Counted from the stretch's first letter, positions 8,612 through 18,399 are shown. The stretch: 64,000 bases of DNA from Wenyingzhuangia fucanilytica (GCF_001697185.1 NZ_CP014224.1:1054001-1118000); one strand, 5' to 3'. Numbers and translations: made by a program. The notes: generated by a model not told the origin, from the letters alone.

Positions 8612-9271
8612 ATGATGAAAGACACATTTAAACATCAAGGATTAAGAAACCGATTGATTCAGGTTTTACAAGAAAAAGGAGTGACAGATCACGCCGTGTT
8701 ATCGGCTATCAAAGAAATTCCTAGGCATTTGTATATGGATCCTAGTTTTGAGCAATATGCTTACCAAGATGTTGCGTTTCCTATTGCTGCAGAACAAACT
8801 ATTTCTCAGCCATATACTGTTGGATTCCAATCACAATTACTAGAAATTAAACCGGGAGAAAAAGTTTTAGAAATAGGTACAGGTTCAGGATATCAAACCA
8901 GTGTTTTAATTCGTTTAGGTGCAGTGGTTTATACAATAGAACGTCAGCAAGAATTGTATAAAAAAACGCAGTTGTTATTACCTAAATTGGGCTACAAACC
9001 CAAGTACATGTATTTTGGTGATGGTTATAAAGGTTTGCCTCAATTTGCTCCTTTTGATAAGATTATAGTGACTTGTGGAGCTCCAATCATTCCTAGAGCT
9101 TTATTAGCTCAACTAAAAATAGGAGGGAGAATGGTAATCCCTGTGGGTGATGCTCAACAAATGATGACTTTAATCACAAGAAATTCAGCTAAAGAATTTG
9201 ACAAGCAAATTATTGAAGAATGTGCTTTTGTTCCAATGTTAACAGATAAAAGTCTTAAGAGTTTTTCTTAA
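8612..9271 (+). CDS. pcm: protein-L-isoaspartate O-methyltransferase
   Basis: PCMT repairs isoaspartate in aged proteins using SAM. The start is taken at 8612 (MMKDTFKHQG; 8615 is equally possible) because a TTG at 8597 would overlap the -7 box. The 219-residue protein shows ISQPYTVGFQSQLLEI, the SAM-binding VLEIGTGSGYQTSVL and the late block GGRMVIPVG. Its 3' end overlaps the convergent thioesterase gene by 17 bases. Confidence 0.95.
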   Translation: MMKDTFKHQGLRNRLIQVLQEKGVTDHAVLSAIKEIPRHLYMDPSFEQYAYQDVAFPIAAEQTISQPYTVGFQSQLLEIKPGEKVLEIGTGSGYQTSVLIRLGAVVYTIERQQELYKKTQLLLPKLGYKPKYMYFGDGYKGLPQFAPFDKIIVTCGAPIIPRALLAQLKIGGRMVIPVGDAQQMMTLITRNSAKEFDKQIIEECAFVPMLTDKSLKSFS

Positions 9272-9743
9272 TAGTTCTTAAATTTCTTTCTCTTTCTTCA
9301 AAGGTTTTTTCATTTAAAGGAAGCACAATTTCACTAAATAACTCCATCATCTTTTTAGAATGTTCTGTGGTTTTATTTTGTTTTAAATCAAAATGAACAA
9401 ATGTCATCCAAGCAATTGATTTTAAAACGGTTTTATCTTTATTAAACATTCTTATTTCTGCCTTTAAATGTTTTTTAGAGTATTCTATGGTTTGAGATTC
9501 AAAACAAACTTCTTCCATAGTAAAAGCAGGAAATAGATAGGCCAATTGCGTGTTAGAAACTACCCATCCTATTTTTTCTTCTCTAATCAATTGAAAAATA
9601 TCAATACCATAAGCATTTAAAATTTGATCTTCTCTTTGATTGATAAAATAATCAATATAACGGCCATTGTTTAAATGGTTAAAAGGATCGCAATCTTGAA
9701 AACGAATTTTTGTACTACTGGTTAATATTTTAGGTTTATTCAT
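9255..9743 (-). CDS. acyl-CoA thioesterase, 4HBT hotdog family
   Basis: A single hotdog domain of 162 residues with the 4HBT pattern RFQDCDPFNHLNNGRYIDYF near residues 14-33, where the Asp and the following HLNN form the active-site region. Such enzymes hydrolyse acyl-CoA; the substrate cannot be told. It lies one base after porX on the same strand, so the two are probably cotranscribed, and its stop overlaps the end of pcm. Confidence 0.88.
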   Translation of the reverse strand: MNKPKILTSSTKIRFQDCDPFNHLNNGRYIDYFINQREDQILNAYGIDIFQLIREEKIGWVVSNTQLAYLFPAFTMEEVCFESQTIEYSKKHLKAEIRMFNKDKTVLKSIAWMTFVHFDLKQNKTTEHSKKMMELFSEIVLPLNEKTFEERERNLRTIKKNS

Positions 9744-9744
9744 G

Positions 9745-11295
9745 TTAATTTTTGGGTGTTAAAATAACGCAAGGAATAATCATTTCTTCTAAAGATATTC
9801 CCCCATGTTGATAGGTGTCTTTGTAATATTTAGTGTAATGATTTTGATTGTTTGGATAAACAAAAAACAAATTGTCTTTGGCAAAAACAAAAGAACTATT
9901 CATATGTTCTTGTGGTAAAAATATTTGCTTAGGATCATGTTCTGCGTACACATCTTTTTCTTGATAAGTAATACTTCTACCTGTTTTGTACCTTAAGTTA
10001 GAGGCAATGGCTTTGGTACCAATTACTTGTGTAGGTTTACTACAGTTTACGGTTCCATGATCTGTAGTAATAATTAATTTAATATTGTCTTTTTGTGCTT
10101 TTTGAATCAATTCCAACATCGGTGAATTCTGAAACCAAGTATCTGTTAAAGCACGATAAGATTTATCATCCGAAGCCAATTCTTTAATCACTTGAGTTTC
10201 GGTTTTAGCATGCGATAGCATATCTACAAAATTAAAAACGACTACATTAAATTTATTCTCTTTGTATTGATTGTAATTTTGAATAAGTTCTTTTCCAGAT
10301 TTTTGTGAACTAATTTTATGATAAGAAAAGGGCAAATCTTTTTTTAAGGTTTTTAATTGTCTTTTTAAAAACTCTTCTTCGTTCATGTTTTTACCACCTT
10401 CATCATTTTCACTCAACCAAATATCTTTATGTTTTGTAGACATTTCCAAAGGGGTTAATCCAGAAAAAATGGCATTACGCGCATAATGAGTTGCTGTAGG
10501 TAAAATACTATAGAAAGGAATTTCTTGCTGTTTTTTATAATGTTTTAAAATGGTTTTTTCTAAAACCAAATATTGATCATAACGAAGGTTATCAACCACA
10601 ATAACCATGGTTTTTTCACTTTGTTCTATTTCGGGTAAAATGATATTTTTAAAAAGCTGATGCGATAAAATAGGAGCATCATTGTCATAAAACCAATCGG
10701 AATAATTGTTTTTGATGTATTTAAAGAAAATTTGGTTGGCTTCTTGTTTTTGACTTTCAAGAATACTTAACAAACCAGCATCACTAATATTTTCTAATTC
10801 TAACTCCCAGTAAATTAATTTTTTATAAACTTCAACCCATTCAGAATGTGAATTTACAGAAGCCAATTCCATAGAAATTTTTCTAAATTCTTGCTGATAG
10901 TTTATAGTGGTTCTTTCACTTATCAGTCGCGTATGATCCAAGTTTTTCTTTAAACTTAAAAGTATTTGGTTTGGGTTTACAGGCTTTATTAAATAGTCTG
11001 CAATTTTAGAACCAATAGCTTCTTCCATTAAATATTCCTCTTCACTTTTGGTAATCATCACCACAGGAATATTGTTCTGAATGTTTTTGATGTCTGTTAA
11101 TGTTTCAAGTCCACTTAAACCAGGCATGTTTTCATCTAAAAATATAATATCAAAGTTTTTAGATTTTACTAAATCTATAGCATCGGCTCCATTAGTACAA
11201 GGAGTAACCTTATAGTTTTTGTTCTCTAAAAAAAGAATATGCGGTTTTAAAAGATTGATTTCATCGTCAACCCAAAGAATTTCAATATTATTCAT
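9745..11295 (-). CDS. porX: PorX-type response regulator with PglZ/alkaline-phosphatase domain
   Basis: PorX is the response regulator paired with the PorY sensor and SigP sigma factor in control of type IX secretion in Bacteroidota. Residues 1-120 are a receiver domain (acidic pair WVDDE at 8-12, phospho-acceptor Asp54 in IIFLDENMPG, conserved lysine in YLIKPVNP). A helical linker follows, then from about 228 a PglZ/alkaline-phosphatase-like domain with metal-binding VVDNLRYD (234-241), a probable nucleophile Thr269 in PTATHYARN, and DHGTVNC. The 516-residue length fits. Its substrate class (cyclic oligonucleotides) is known from studied relatives, not from this sequence. Confidence 0.93.
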   Translation of the reverse strand: MNNIEILWVDDEINLLKPHILFLENKNYKVTPCTNGADAIDLVKSKNFDIIFLDENMPGLSGLETLTDIKNIQNNIPVVMITKSEEEYLMEEAIGSKIADYLIKPVNPNQILLSLKKNLDHTRLISERTTINYQQEFRKISMELASVNSHSEWVEVYKKLIYWELELENISDAGLLSILESQKQEANQIFFKYIKNNYSDWFYDNDAPILSHQLFKNIILPEIEQSEKTMVIVVDNLRYDQYLVLEKTILKHYKKQQEIPFYSILPTATHYARNAIFSGLTPLEMSTKHKDIWLSENDEGGKNMNEEEFLKRQLKTLKKDLPFSYHKISSQKSGKELIQNYNQYKENKFNVVVFNFVDMLSHAKTETQVIKELASDDKSYRALTDTWFQNSPMLELIQKAQKDNIKLIITTDHGTVNCSKPTQVIGTKAIASNLRYKTGRSITYQEKDVYAEHDPKQIFLPQEHMNSSFVFAKDNLFFVYPNNQNHYTKYYKDTYQHGGISLEEMIIPCVILTPKN

Positions 11296-11340
11296 ATGGT
11301 AAGAATCTGTGATTTACTAAATATAAAGGATTTAGATTTT

Positions 11341-11348
11341 TATATTTG
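11341..11348 (+). promoter_or_regulatory. -7 promoter box of the HD-domain gene
   Basis: TATATTTG, an exact TAnnTTTG, lies 22 bases upstream of the TTG at 11371 and inside the longest open frame (which begins at 11296). This argues that translation starts downstream of the box. Confidence 0.5.
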
Positions 11349-11370
11349 TACTACATTAAAAGTACAAAAA

Positions 11371-12603
11371 TTGAAAACCCCAACCAATAAAGTTAAAATT
11401 ATAAACGATCCTATCTACGGGTTTATTACAATTCCTAACAAATTAATTTTTGATTTAATAGAACATCCTTATTTCCAGCGTTTAAGGAGAATTACTCAAA
11501 TGGGGATGTCTAATTTGGTTTATCCAGGAGCACATCACACAAGATTTCATCATGCAGTAGGTTGTATGCATTTAATGCAAAAAGCTATTACGGTGTTAAA
11601 AAACAAAGGTGTTGTGATTTCTGATCATGAAAAAAATGCCGTTTGTATAGCTATTTTATTACACGATATTGGTCACGGCCCTTACTCTCACGCTTTAGAA
11701 CACAGTATTGTTGATGGTGTGAGTCACGAAACAATTTCCTTGTTGTTTATGAAAGAGTTAAACAAGGAGTTTAAAGGAAAACTAAGTTTGGCTATTGATA
11801 TTTTTGAAGGAAAATATGAAAGAAAATTTTTAAACCAATTGGTATCTAGTCAATTAGATATTGATAGGATGGATTATTTAAAAAGGGATAGTTTTTATAC
11901 TGGGGTTGCCGAAGGAAATATTAGTTCTGAACGTTTAATTGATATGTTAAACGTGGTTAATGATCAATTGGTTGTAGAGGAGAAAGGAATATATTCTGTA
12001 GAAAAATTTATAGTAGGTAGAAGATTGATGTACTGGCAGGTATACTTGCACAAAGCTGGGGTAGTTGCAGAAAAAATGTTGGTAAACTTATTAGCAAGAG
12101 CTAAATATTTAGCCAATAAAGGAGAAGTATTGCCTTGCAGTAAAGCATTGCATTATTTTTTATACAAAGAGGTTGAAGAAACGTTTACATTACAAACCTT
12201 AAAAACGTTTTCTAGGTTAGACGATTATGATATTTTATCGGCGATAAAAGACTGGATTAGTCATGATGATAAAATTTTATCACTCTTATCAGAAATGATT
12301 ATCAATAGAAATTTATTAAAAGTGCAGTTAAGTAATGAGGCTTTTGATGATGAATACATTTCTAAAATAAAGAATAAAATGAATCAAGAAGGTTGGACAT
12401 CAGAAGATTTAAAATACTTTTTTGTAGAGGATACCATTTCTAATCAGGCATATAACGATATTTCTAGTAAAATATATTTGTATTATAAAAATGGAGATAT
12501 TGTAGATATTGTAGAAGCTTCTGATCAATTAAACATACAAGCTTTAACCAAGCCGGTAGTTAAACATTTTCTTTGTTATCCTAAAGGCATCAAATTAGCC
12601 TAA
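11371..12603 (+). CDS. HD-domain phosphohydrolase (dGTPase/SAMHD1-like)
   Basis: The protein has the HD metal-binding pattern of dNTP triphosphohydrolases: GAHHTRFHHAVGC (last His about 61) and LLHDIGHGPYSHALEH (His98-Asp99), then SSQLDIDRMDYLKRDS with the distal Asp. The start is taken at TTG 11371 (410 residues, KTPTNKVKIINDP), since the upstream frame to 11296 runs over the -7 box and abuts the divergent porX start. Whether it hydrolyses dNTPs or another phosphate ester cannot be decided here. Confidence 0.88.
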   Translation: MKTPTNKVKIINDPIYGFITIPNKLIFDLIEHPYFQRLRRITQMGMSNLVYPGAHHTRFHHAVGCMHLMQKAITVLKNKGVVISDHEKNAVCIAILLHDIGHGPYSHALEHSIVDGVSHETISLLFMKELNKEFKGKLSLAIDIFEGKYERKFLNQLVSSQLDIDRMDYLKRDSFYTGVAEGNISSERLIDMLNVVNDQLVVEEKGIYSVEKFIVGRRLMYWQVYLHKAGVVAEKMLVNLLARAKYLANKGEVLPCSKALHYFLYKEVEETFTLQTLKTFSRLDDYDILSAIKDWISHDDKILSLLSEMIINRNLLKVQLSNEAFDDEYISKIKNKMNQEGWTSEDLKYFFVEDTISNQAYNDISSKIYLYYKNGDIVDIVEASDQLNIQALTKPVVKHFLCYPKGIKLA

Positions 12604-12619
12604 ATAGAATTTAATTTTA

Positions 12620-12627
12620 TATTTTTG
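12620..12627 (+). promoter_or_regulatory. lpxD -7 promoter box
   Basis: TATTTTTG matches TAnnTTTG and lies only 6 bases before the lpxD ATG, so the mRNA would have almost no leader. No clear -33 TTG was found. Confidence 0.45.
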
Positions 12628-12633
12628 CGCTTA

Positions 12634-13638
12634 ATGGAATTTAAAGCAACACAAATAGCTGAGATTTTAGGAGGAGACATTGTAGGAGATCCTTCTGCAA
12701 CAGTTTCCACGCTAGCTAAAATAGAGGAAGGAGAAAAAGGGTCTATGACTTTTTTGTCTAATCCCAAATACACTTCATATATATATACTACAAAGGCATC
12801 AATTGTAATTGTGAATAAAACTTTTGAGCCTACTAGTGAAATTAGTGCAACGCTAATTAAGGTTGATGATGCTTATCAGGCATTTACTCAAATATTGGAG
12901 TTCTATAATGAGTATAAAAACCAAAAGTCTGGAATTGATATGAATACTTTTGTATCAGATTCTGCAACATTAGGTCAAGACATCTATTTGGGAGCTTTTG
13001 CTTATATTGGTGAAAATGTAGTAATAGGGAATAATGTAAAAATATATCCGCATTGCTATATTGGAGACAATGTAACTATTAAAGACAATACAACTTTATA
13101 TGCTGGAGTAAAAATATATGCAGATTGTGAGATAGGAAATAATTGTAAAATTCATGCAGGTGCTGTTATAGGAGCTGATGGATTTGGATTTGCTCCAACA
13201 GAGTCAGGAGAATATAAAGCTATTCCACAAATAGGAAATGTTATTATAGAAGATAATGTTGATATAGGTGCTAATAGTACTGTTGATAGAGCTACTATGG
13301 GATCCACTATTATAAAAAGTGGGGTAAAGTTAGATAACTTAGTACAAATAGCTCATAATGTTGTTGTAGGAAAAAACACTGTAATGGCTTCACAGTCTGG
13401 AATTGCAGGTTCTTCTAAAGTAGGAGATAATTGTATGATTGGAGGTCAAGTAGGAATTTCAGGACATATTACAGTTGGTAATAAGGTTGTAATATCTGCC
13501 AAAACAGGACTAGCAAAAAACACAAAAGACAATATGGTGCTTAGAGGAAATCCAGCGATGGATTATACTGATTATAATAAATCATATGTGCTTTTTAAGA
13601 AGTTACCAGATATTGTTAAAGAAATAAGAAATAAATAA
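12634..13638 (+). CDS. lpxD: UDP-3-O-(3-hydroxyacyl)glucosamine N-acyltransferase
   Basis: LpxD adds the N-linked acyl chain in lipid A synthesis. The 334-residue protein has the N-terminal uridine-binding domain ([25 protein letters not shown]) and a left-handed beta helix of hexapeptide repeats ([20 protein letters not shown] and on), with the catalytic His in [11 protein letters not shown]. The start is the ATG at 12634; the in-frame TTG at 12625 lies within the -7 box. It heads the lpxD, lpxC-fabZ, lpxA, efp run. Confidence 0.96.
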   Translation: MEFKATQIAEILGGDIVGDPSATVSTLAKIEEGEKGSMTFLSNPKYTSYIYTTKASIVIVNKTFEPTSEISATLIKVDDAYQAFTQILEFYNEYKNQKSGIDMNTFVSDSATLGQDIYLGAFAYIGENVVIGNNVKIYPHCYIGDNVTIKDNTTLYAGVKIYADCEIGNNCKIHAGAVIGADGFGFAPTESGEYKAIPQIGNVIIEDNVDIGANSTVDRATMGSTIIKSGVKLDNLVQIAHNVVVGKNTVMASQSGIAGSSKVGDNCMIGGQVGISGHITVGNKVVISAKTGLAKNTKDNMVLRGNPAMDYTDYNKSYVLFKKLPDIVKEIRNK

Positions 13639-13657
13639 AGCTTTAAAAGATAAAAGG

Positions 13658-15046
13658 ATGCTAAAACAAAAAACAATCCACAAGGAAGTTACTTTAACCG
13701 GTGTAGGTTTACATACAGGAAAGGAAGTTACGATGGTTTTTAAACCAGCTCCAGAAAATTATGGTTATGCGTTTGTTCGTGTTGACTTAGAAGGAAGTCC
13801 AACTATAGAAGCAAAAGTGGAGTATGTTACAGAAACAGAAAGAGGTACTAACCTGGAGAAAAAAGGAGTAAGTATAAACACTTCAGAACATGTGTTAGCT
13901 GCAGCAGTTGGTTTAGGAATAGATAACTTAATTATTGAAATTAATGCATCAGAACCTCCAATTATGGATGGTTCTTCTAAATATTTTATTGAAGCTTTAG
14001 AATCTGCAGGTATCGTTGAGCAAGAGGCTCCAGTTGATGAGTATATTGTAAAAGAGATTATATCATATAAAGATGAGGAAACTGGTAGCGAAATTATTTT
14101 GATGCCAGCCGATGAATATCAAATTACTGCAATGGTAGATTTTGGTACTAAAATTTTAGGTACTCAAAATGCTACTTTAAACCGTATATCGGATTTTAAA
14201 GAAGAAATATCAGCAGCACGTACTTTTAGTTTTTTACATGAATTAGAAACGTTGTTAGAACACAACCTAATTAAAGGAGGTGATTTAAACAACGCAATTG
14301 TTTATGTTGATAAAAAAATATCAGAAGAAACTTTAGAAAAATTAAAAAAGGCATTTGGTAAAGACGATATTAAAGTAACACCAAATGGTATTTTAGATAA
14401 CTTAGAATTACATTGGGCTAACGAGGCTGCAAAGCATAAATTGTTAGACGTAATTGGAGATTTAGCTTTGGTTGGAACTCGTATTAGAGGAAAAGTAATT
14501 GCTAATAAACCAGGGCATAAAATCAATACTTCTTTTGGAAAACGTTTGGCAAATATCATCAAACAAGAAAAAAGAAAAAGTGTACCTACATTTGATTTGA
14601 ATCAACCACCATTAATGGATATTCATCAAATAATGAAATTGTTGCCACATAGGCCTCCATTTTTATTAATTGATAGAATTTTAGAGTTAACAGAAGATTC
14701 TGTAGTTGGAATGAAAAATGTTACGATGAATGAGCCATTTTTTGTTGGACATTTTCCAGATGCACCTGTAATGCCAGGAGTATTACAAGTAGAGGCTATG
14801 GCACAATGTGGAGGGATTTTAGTCTTAAGTAGTGTTCCAGATCCAGAAAACTATTTAACATACTTCATGAAAATGGATAATGTTAAGTTTAAACAAAAAG
14901 TATTACCAGGTGATACCCTTATCTTTAAAGCAGAATTAATCTCTCCAATCCGTAGAGGAATTTGTCATATGAGGTCTGTTGGTTATGCTAATGGTAGAAT
15001 AGTAGTAGAGGCTGAATTAATGGCTCAAATAGTTAAGAAAAAATAA
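13658..15046 (+). CDS. lpxC-fabZ: bifunctional UDP-3-O-acyl-GlcNAc deacetylase / 3-hydroxyacyl-ACP dehydratase
   Basis: A 462-residue fusion typical of Bacteroidota. Residues 1 to about 305 are LpxC, the zinc deacetylase of the committed lipid A step (zinc histidine 78 in TSEHVLAAA, then KHKLLDVIGDLAL). Residues about 318-462 are FabZ, which dehydrates 3-hydroxyacyl-ACP (catalytic His in LLPHRPPFLLID, then GHFPDAPVMPGVLQVEAMAQ). The fusion ties two users of the 3-hydroxyacyl-ACP pool together. The gap to lpxA is 6 bases. Confidence 0.97.
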   Translation: MLKQKTIHKEVTLTGVGLHTGKEVTMVFKPAPENYGYAFVRVDLEGSPTIEAKVEYVTETERGTNLEKKGVSINTSEHVLAAAVGLGIDNLIIEINASEPPIMDGSSKYFIEALESAGIVEQEAPVDEYIVKEIISYKDEETGSEIILMPADEYQITAMVDFGTKILGTQNATLNRISDFKEEISAARTFSFLHELETLLEHNLIKGGDLNNAIVYVDKKISEETLEKLKKAFGKDDIKVTPNGILDNLELHWANEAAKHKLLDVIGDLALVGTRIRGKVIANKPGHKINTSFGKRLANIIKQEKRKSVPTFDLNQPPLMDIHQIMKLLPHRPPFLLIDRILELTEDSVVGMKNVTMNEPFFVGHFPDAPVMPGVLQVEAMAQCGGILVLSSVPDPENYLTYFMKMDNVKFKQKVLPGDTLIFKAELISPIRRGICHMRSVGYANGRIVVEAELMAQIVKKK

Positions 15047-15052
15047 AAAGAT

Positions 15053-15835
15053 ATGAATCAACCACTAGCTTATATTCATCCAGGGGCAAAAATCGCACGT
15101 AATGTTGTTATTGAGCCATTTACAACGATCCATAATAATGTCACCATTGGAGCGGGTACTTGGATTGGTTCTAATGTAACCATCATGGAAGGGGCAATTA
15201 TAGGGGAGAATTGTAAAATTTTTCCAGGAGCAGTAATTTCTGCAGTACCTCAAGATTTAAAATATGATGGTGAAGAAACAACTACTATTATAGGAAATAA
15301 TGTTACCATACGTGAGTGTGTAACCATTAACCGTGGAACTTCGGATAGAATGAAAACAGTTATTGGTAATAATTGTTTAATTATGGCTTATTGCCATGTT
15401 GCTCATGACTGTATTGTTGGAGACAATTGTATTTTTTCTAACGGAAGTACTTTGGCAGGACATTCAAATATTGGAAATAATGTGATTTTAGCAGGAATGA
15501 CTGCTATACACCAGTTTTGTTCTATTGGAGATCATGCATTTGTAACAGGAGGATCATTGGTAAGAAAAGACGTTCCACCATACGTAAAAGCAGGTAGAGA
15601 ACCATTGTCTTATGTAGGGATAAACTCTGTTGGTTTAAGAAGAAGAGGATTCTCTGTTGAGAAAATTAGAGAAATTCAAAATATTTACAGAATCTTATTT
15701 CAAAGTAAATATAATAACTCACAGGCTATTAGAATTATAGAAGCAGAAATGGAAGCCTCTAGTGAAAGAGATGATATTATTAGATTCATCCAAAACTCAC
15801 AAAGAGGAATTATGAAAGGATATTTTAGTAATTAA
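15053..15835 (+). CDS. lpxA: acyl-ACP--UDP-N-acetylglucosamine O-acyltransferase
   Basis: LpxA transfers a 3-hydroxyacyl chain to UDP-GlcNAc, the first lipid A step. The 260-residue protein shows hexapeptide repeats from residue 8, the catalytic His in CHVAHDCIVGDN (about 123-126), and a helical C-terminus (GLRRRGFSVEKIREIQNIYR). Six bases separate it from lpxC-fabZ. Confidence 0.97.
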   Translation: MNQPLAYIHPGAKIARNVVIEPFTTIHNNVTIGAGTWIGSNVTIMEGAIIGENCKIFPGAVISAVPQDLKYDGEETTTIIGNNVTIRECVTINRGTSDRMKTVIGNNCLIMAYCHVAHDCIVGDNCIFSNGSTLAGHSNIGNNVILAGMTAIHQFCSIGDHAFVTGGSLVRKDVPPYVKAGREPLSYVGINSVGLRRRGFSVEKIREIQNIYRILFQSKYNNSQAIRIIEAEMEASSERDDIIRFIQNSQRGIMKGYFSN

Positions 15836-15851
15836 GAATAAAATTTTTTAG

Positions 15852-16418
15852 ATGGCAACAACATCAGATATTAGAAACGGATTGTGTATTGTTTATAACA
15901 GTGACACGTTTAAAGTAGTAGAGTTTCAACATGTAAAGCCAGGTAAAGGACCTGCTTTTGTAAGAACTAAGTTAAAAAGTTTAACTACAGGAAAAGTAAT
16001 TGATAATACTTTCTCAGCTGGTCATAAAATTGATGAAGTTAGAGTTGAAACTAGAAAGTATCAGTATTTATATGCTGAAGGAGATAGTTATAACTTTATG
16101 AATACTGATGATTACAATCAAATCACTCTTGAAAAAACAGCTTTGGATGCACCAGAATTGTTAAAAGAAGGAGAAATTGTAACTGTAATTGTTCGTGCTG
16201 CTGATGAAATGCCTCTAGCAGTAGATATGCCTCAATCTGTAATTTTAGAAGTTACATATACTGAGCCAGGAGTAAAAGGAAACACAGCAACAAATGCTAC
16301 TAAACCTGCAACTGTTGAAACAGGAGCTTCTGTAAATGTACCTTTATTTATTAACGAAGGTGATTTAATTAAAATTGAAACAGCAAAAGGAACTTATCAA
16401 GAAAGAATTAAGTCTTAA
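15852..16418 (+). CDS. efp: translation elongation factor P
   Basis: EF-P relieves ribosome stalls at polyproline. The 188-residue protein has the three-barrel layout: KOW-like N-terminal domain with the loop HVKPGKGPAFVRTK carrying a lysine at the usual modification position, central OB domain, and C-terminal OB domain ending GDLIKIETAKGTYQERI. It follows lpxA by 16 bases and ends at a strong terminator. Confidence 0.97.
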   Translation: MATTSDIRNGLCIVYNSDTFKVVEFQHVKPGKGPAFVRTKLKSLTTGKVIDNTFSAGHKIDEVRVETRKYQYLYAEGDSYNFMNTDDYNQITLEKTALDAPELLKEGEIVTVIVRAADEMPLAVDMPQSVILEVTYTEPGVKGNTATNATKPATVETGASVNVPLFINEGDLIKIETAKGTYQERIKS

Positions 16419-16440
16419 TTTGTATAATCAATAAGAAATT

Positions 16441-16476
16441 AACACCCAAAATGAAATATCATTTTGGGTGTTTTTT
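16441..16476 (+). terminator. Rho-independent terminator after efp
   Basis: A perfect 14-bp stem (16441-16454 with 16459-16472), loop AATA, then a T tract to 16476. It closes the lpxD-efp operon. Confidence 0.92.
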
Positions 16477-16532
16477 GTGAAAATTATTACAGGTTTTAGA
16501 ATTTTGTGATAATAAAATTAAAAGGATATATA

Positions 16533-16562
16533 TTGCAAACAAATATTTATATTTGTTTGCAA
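16533..16562. promoter_or_regulatory. perfect 13-bp inverted repeat upstream of sucD
   Basis: The arms 16533-16545 and 16550-16562 are exact reverse complements (TTGCAAACAAATA ... TATTTGTTTGCAA) with a TTTA centre. An exact TAnnTTTG box (TATATTTG, 16548-16555) lies within it, 38 bases before the sucD ATG. There is no T tract, so it does not look like a terminator; a symmetric protein-binding site over the promoter is the likeliest reading. Confidence 0.7.
16548..16555 (+). promoter_or_regulatory. sucD -7 promoter box
   Basis: TATATTTG, an exact match to TAnnTTTG, lies inside the inverted repeat. No TTG is present at the expected -33 distance, which would suit a promoter that depends on a bound activator, or simply a chance match. 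Confidence 0.45.
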
Positions 16563-16593
16563 TGAATTTCAATAAAATAATAAAATAAATTAA

Positions 16594-17478
16594 ATGAGTG
16601 TTTTAGTAAATAAGGATTCAAAAATTATTGTTCAAGGATTTACAGGAAGTGAAGGAACTTTTCACGCTTCACAAATGATTGAATATGGAACAAATATAGT
16701 TGGTGGTGTAACTCCAGGAAAAGGAGGACAAGAACACTTAGGAAAGCCAGTTTTTAATACCGTACAAGATGCAGTAGATAAAGCACAAGCTGATACTACT
16801 ATTATTTTTGTACCGCCAGCATTTGCTGCTGACGCAATTATGGAAGCTGCTGATGCAGGAATTAAAGTAATTATCTGTATCACCGAGGGAATTCCTGTAG
16901 GAGATATGGTAAAAGTAAAAGCTTATTTACAAAATACTGATGCTCGTTTGGTAGGACCTAACTGTCCAGGAGTAATTACTCCAGGTGAAGCTAAAGTTGG
17001 TATTATGCCAGGATTTATCTTTAAGAAAGGAAATGTAGGTATTGTATCTAAATCTGGAACTTTAACTTATGAAGCTGCAGACCAAGTTGTAAAACAAGGA
17101 TATGGAATTACTACAGCTATTGGTATTGGTGGAGATCCAATTATTGGAACTACTACTAAAGAAGCTGTAGAAATGTTGATGAACGACCCAGAAACTGAAG
17201 CAATTGTAATGATTGGTGAAATTGGTGGTCAATTAGAGGCTGAAGCTGCTAGATGGATCAAAGCTGATGGTAACAGAAAGCCAGTTGTTGGTTTTATCGC
17301 TGGACAAACTGCACCTGCAGGACGTACTATGGGACATGCTGGAGCTATCGTAAGTGGTGAAGGAGAATCTGCTCAAGCAAAAATGGAAATTTTAGCTGAG
17401 AATGGAATTCACGTTGTAGCATCACCTGCAAAAATTGGAGAAGCTATCGCAAGTGTATTAGCGGGAGTAGCAAACTAA
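16594..17478 (+). CDS. sucD: succinyl-CoA ligase (ADP/GDP-forming) alpha subunit
   Basis: SucD is the CoA-binding and phosphohistidine-carrying subunit of the TCA-cycle ligase. The 294 residues include the CoA-binding [20 protein letters not shown] near the N-terminus, [20 protein letters not shown], and the phosphohistidine region near 250 ([15 protein letters not shown]). No sucC lies nearby; the beta subunit must be encoded elsewhere. fabG follows after 15 bases, so the two are probably cotranscribed. Confidence 0.96.
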   Translation: MSVLVNKDSKIIVQGFTGSEGTFHASQMIEYGTNIVGGVTPGKGGQEHLGKPVFNTVQDAVDKAQADTTIIFVPPAFAADAIMEAADAGIKVIICITEGIPVGDMVKVKAYLQNTDARLVGPNCPGVITPGEAKVGIMPGFIFKKGNVGIVSKSGTLTYEAADQVVKQGYGITTAIGIGGDPIIGTTTKEAVEMLMNDPETEAIVMIGEIGGQLEAEAARWIKADGNRKPVVGFIAGQTAPAGRTMGHAGAIVSGEGESAQAKMEILAENGIHVVASPAKIGEAIASVLAGVAN

Positions 17479-17493
17479 TAAAAATAATAAAGA

Positions 17494-18243
17494 ATGGGAT
17501 TATTAAAGGATAAAACAGCTATTATTACTGGAGCAACAAGAGGAATTGGTAAAGGTATTGCCATAGAATTTGCTAAGCAAGGAGCTAATATAGCTTTTAC
17601 TTACAGTTCATCTGTTGAGGCTGCAAATGCTTTAGAAACTGAATTGTCAGCTTTTGGTGTTAAAGCTAAAGGATATCAATCTAATGCTGCAGAATTTGAT
17701 GCTGCACAAGCATTGGCTGCAGATGTTTTAAAAGAATTTGGAACTATTGACGTTTTAATCAATAATGCTGGAATCACCAAAGATAATTTGTTAATGCGTA
17801 TTTCTGAGGAAGACTTTGATAAAGTAATCGAAGTTAACTTAAAATCTGTATTTAACTTAACAAAAGCTGTGATTCGTCCGATGATGAAGCAAAGAGCTGG
17901 TTCTATTATCAATATGAGTTCTGTTGTTGGAGTTCAAGGTAATGCAGGACAAACTAACTATGCTGCTTCTAAAGCAGGAATGTTAGGGTTTACTAAATCT
18001 GTTGCTTTAGAATTAGGATCAAGAAATATCCGTTGTAATGCAATTGCACCAGGATTTATTGAAACTGAAATGACAGCTAAATTAGATGAAGCTGTTGTTG
18101 ATGGATGGAGACAAGCAATTCCTTTAAAAAGAGGTGGTCAGCCAGAAGATATCGCAAACGCATGTGTGTTTTTAGCTTCTGATATGTCTGCATACATTAC
18201 AGGACAAACTTTAAATGTAGATGGTGGTATGATTACTGCATAA
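17494..18243 (+). CDS. fabG: 3-oxoacyl-ACP reductase
   Basis: FabG reduces 3-oxoacyl-ACP with NADPH in fatty-acid elongation. This 249-residue SDR protein shows the cofactor motif TGATRGIGKGIA (13-24), NNAGIT, the catalytic Ser in NMSSVVG, the YAASK Tyr/Lys pair, and the FabG-like end FLASDMSAYITGQTLNVDGG. It is the second gene after sucD. Confidence 0.94.
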   Translation: MGLLKDKTAIITGATRGIGKGIAIEFAKQGANIAFTYSSSVEAANALETELSAFGVKAKGYQSNAAEFDAAQALAADVLKEFGTIDVLINNAGITKDNLLMRISEEDFDKVIEVNLKSVFNLTKAVIRPMMKQRAGSIINMSSVVGVQGNAGQTNYAASKAGMLGFTKSVALELGSRNIRCNAIAPGFIETEMTAKLDEAVVDGWRQAIPLKRGGQPEDIANACVFLASDMSAYITGQTLNVDGGMITA

Positions 18244-18266
18244 TTACCATAAATTATAATTTAATA

Positions 18267-18305
18267 AACTGCTTTAAAGAATTTTCTTTAAAGCAGTTTT
18301 TGTTT
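18267..18305 (+). terminator. Rho-independent terminator after fabG
   Basis: A perfect 14-bp stem (18267-18280 with 18285-18298), loop ATTT, followed by a T-rich tail. Confidence 0.9.
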
Positions 18306-18399
18306 TTAAGTGCTATAAAACAAATGTAAAATCATTAGTTGTGGGACTTAAGAATTCGTAAATTATAAAAAATTAATTTTTATAAAATCAAGTTAAACA

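Noticed and set aside
9255-9271. Overlap of pcm and thioesterase as a sequencing error
   Set aside because: Both C-termini are of normal length and convergent 3' overlaps of this size are common.
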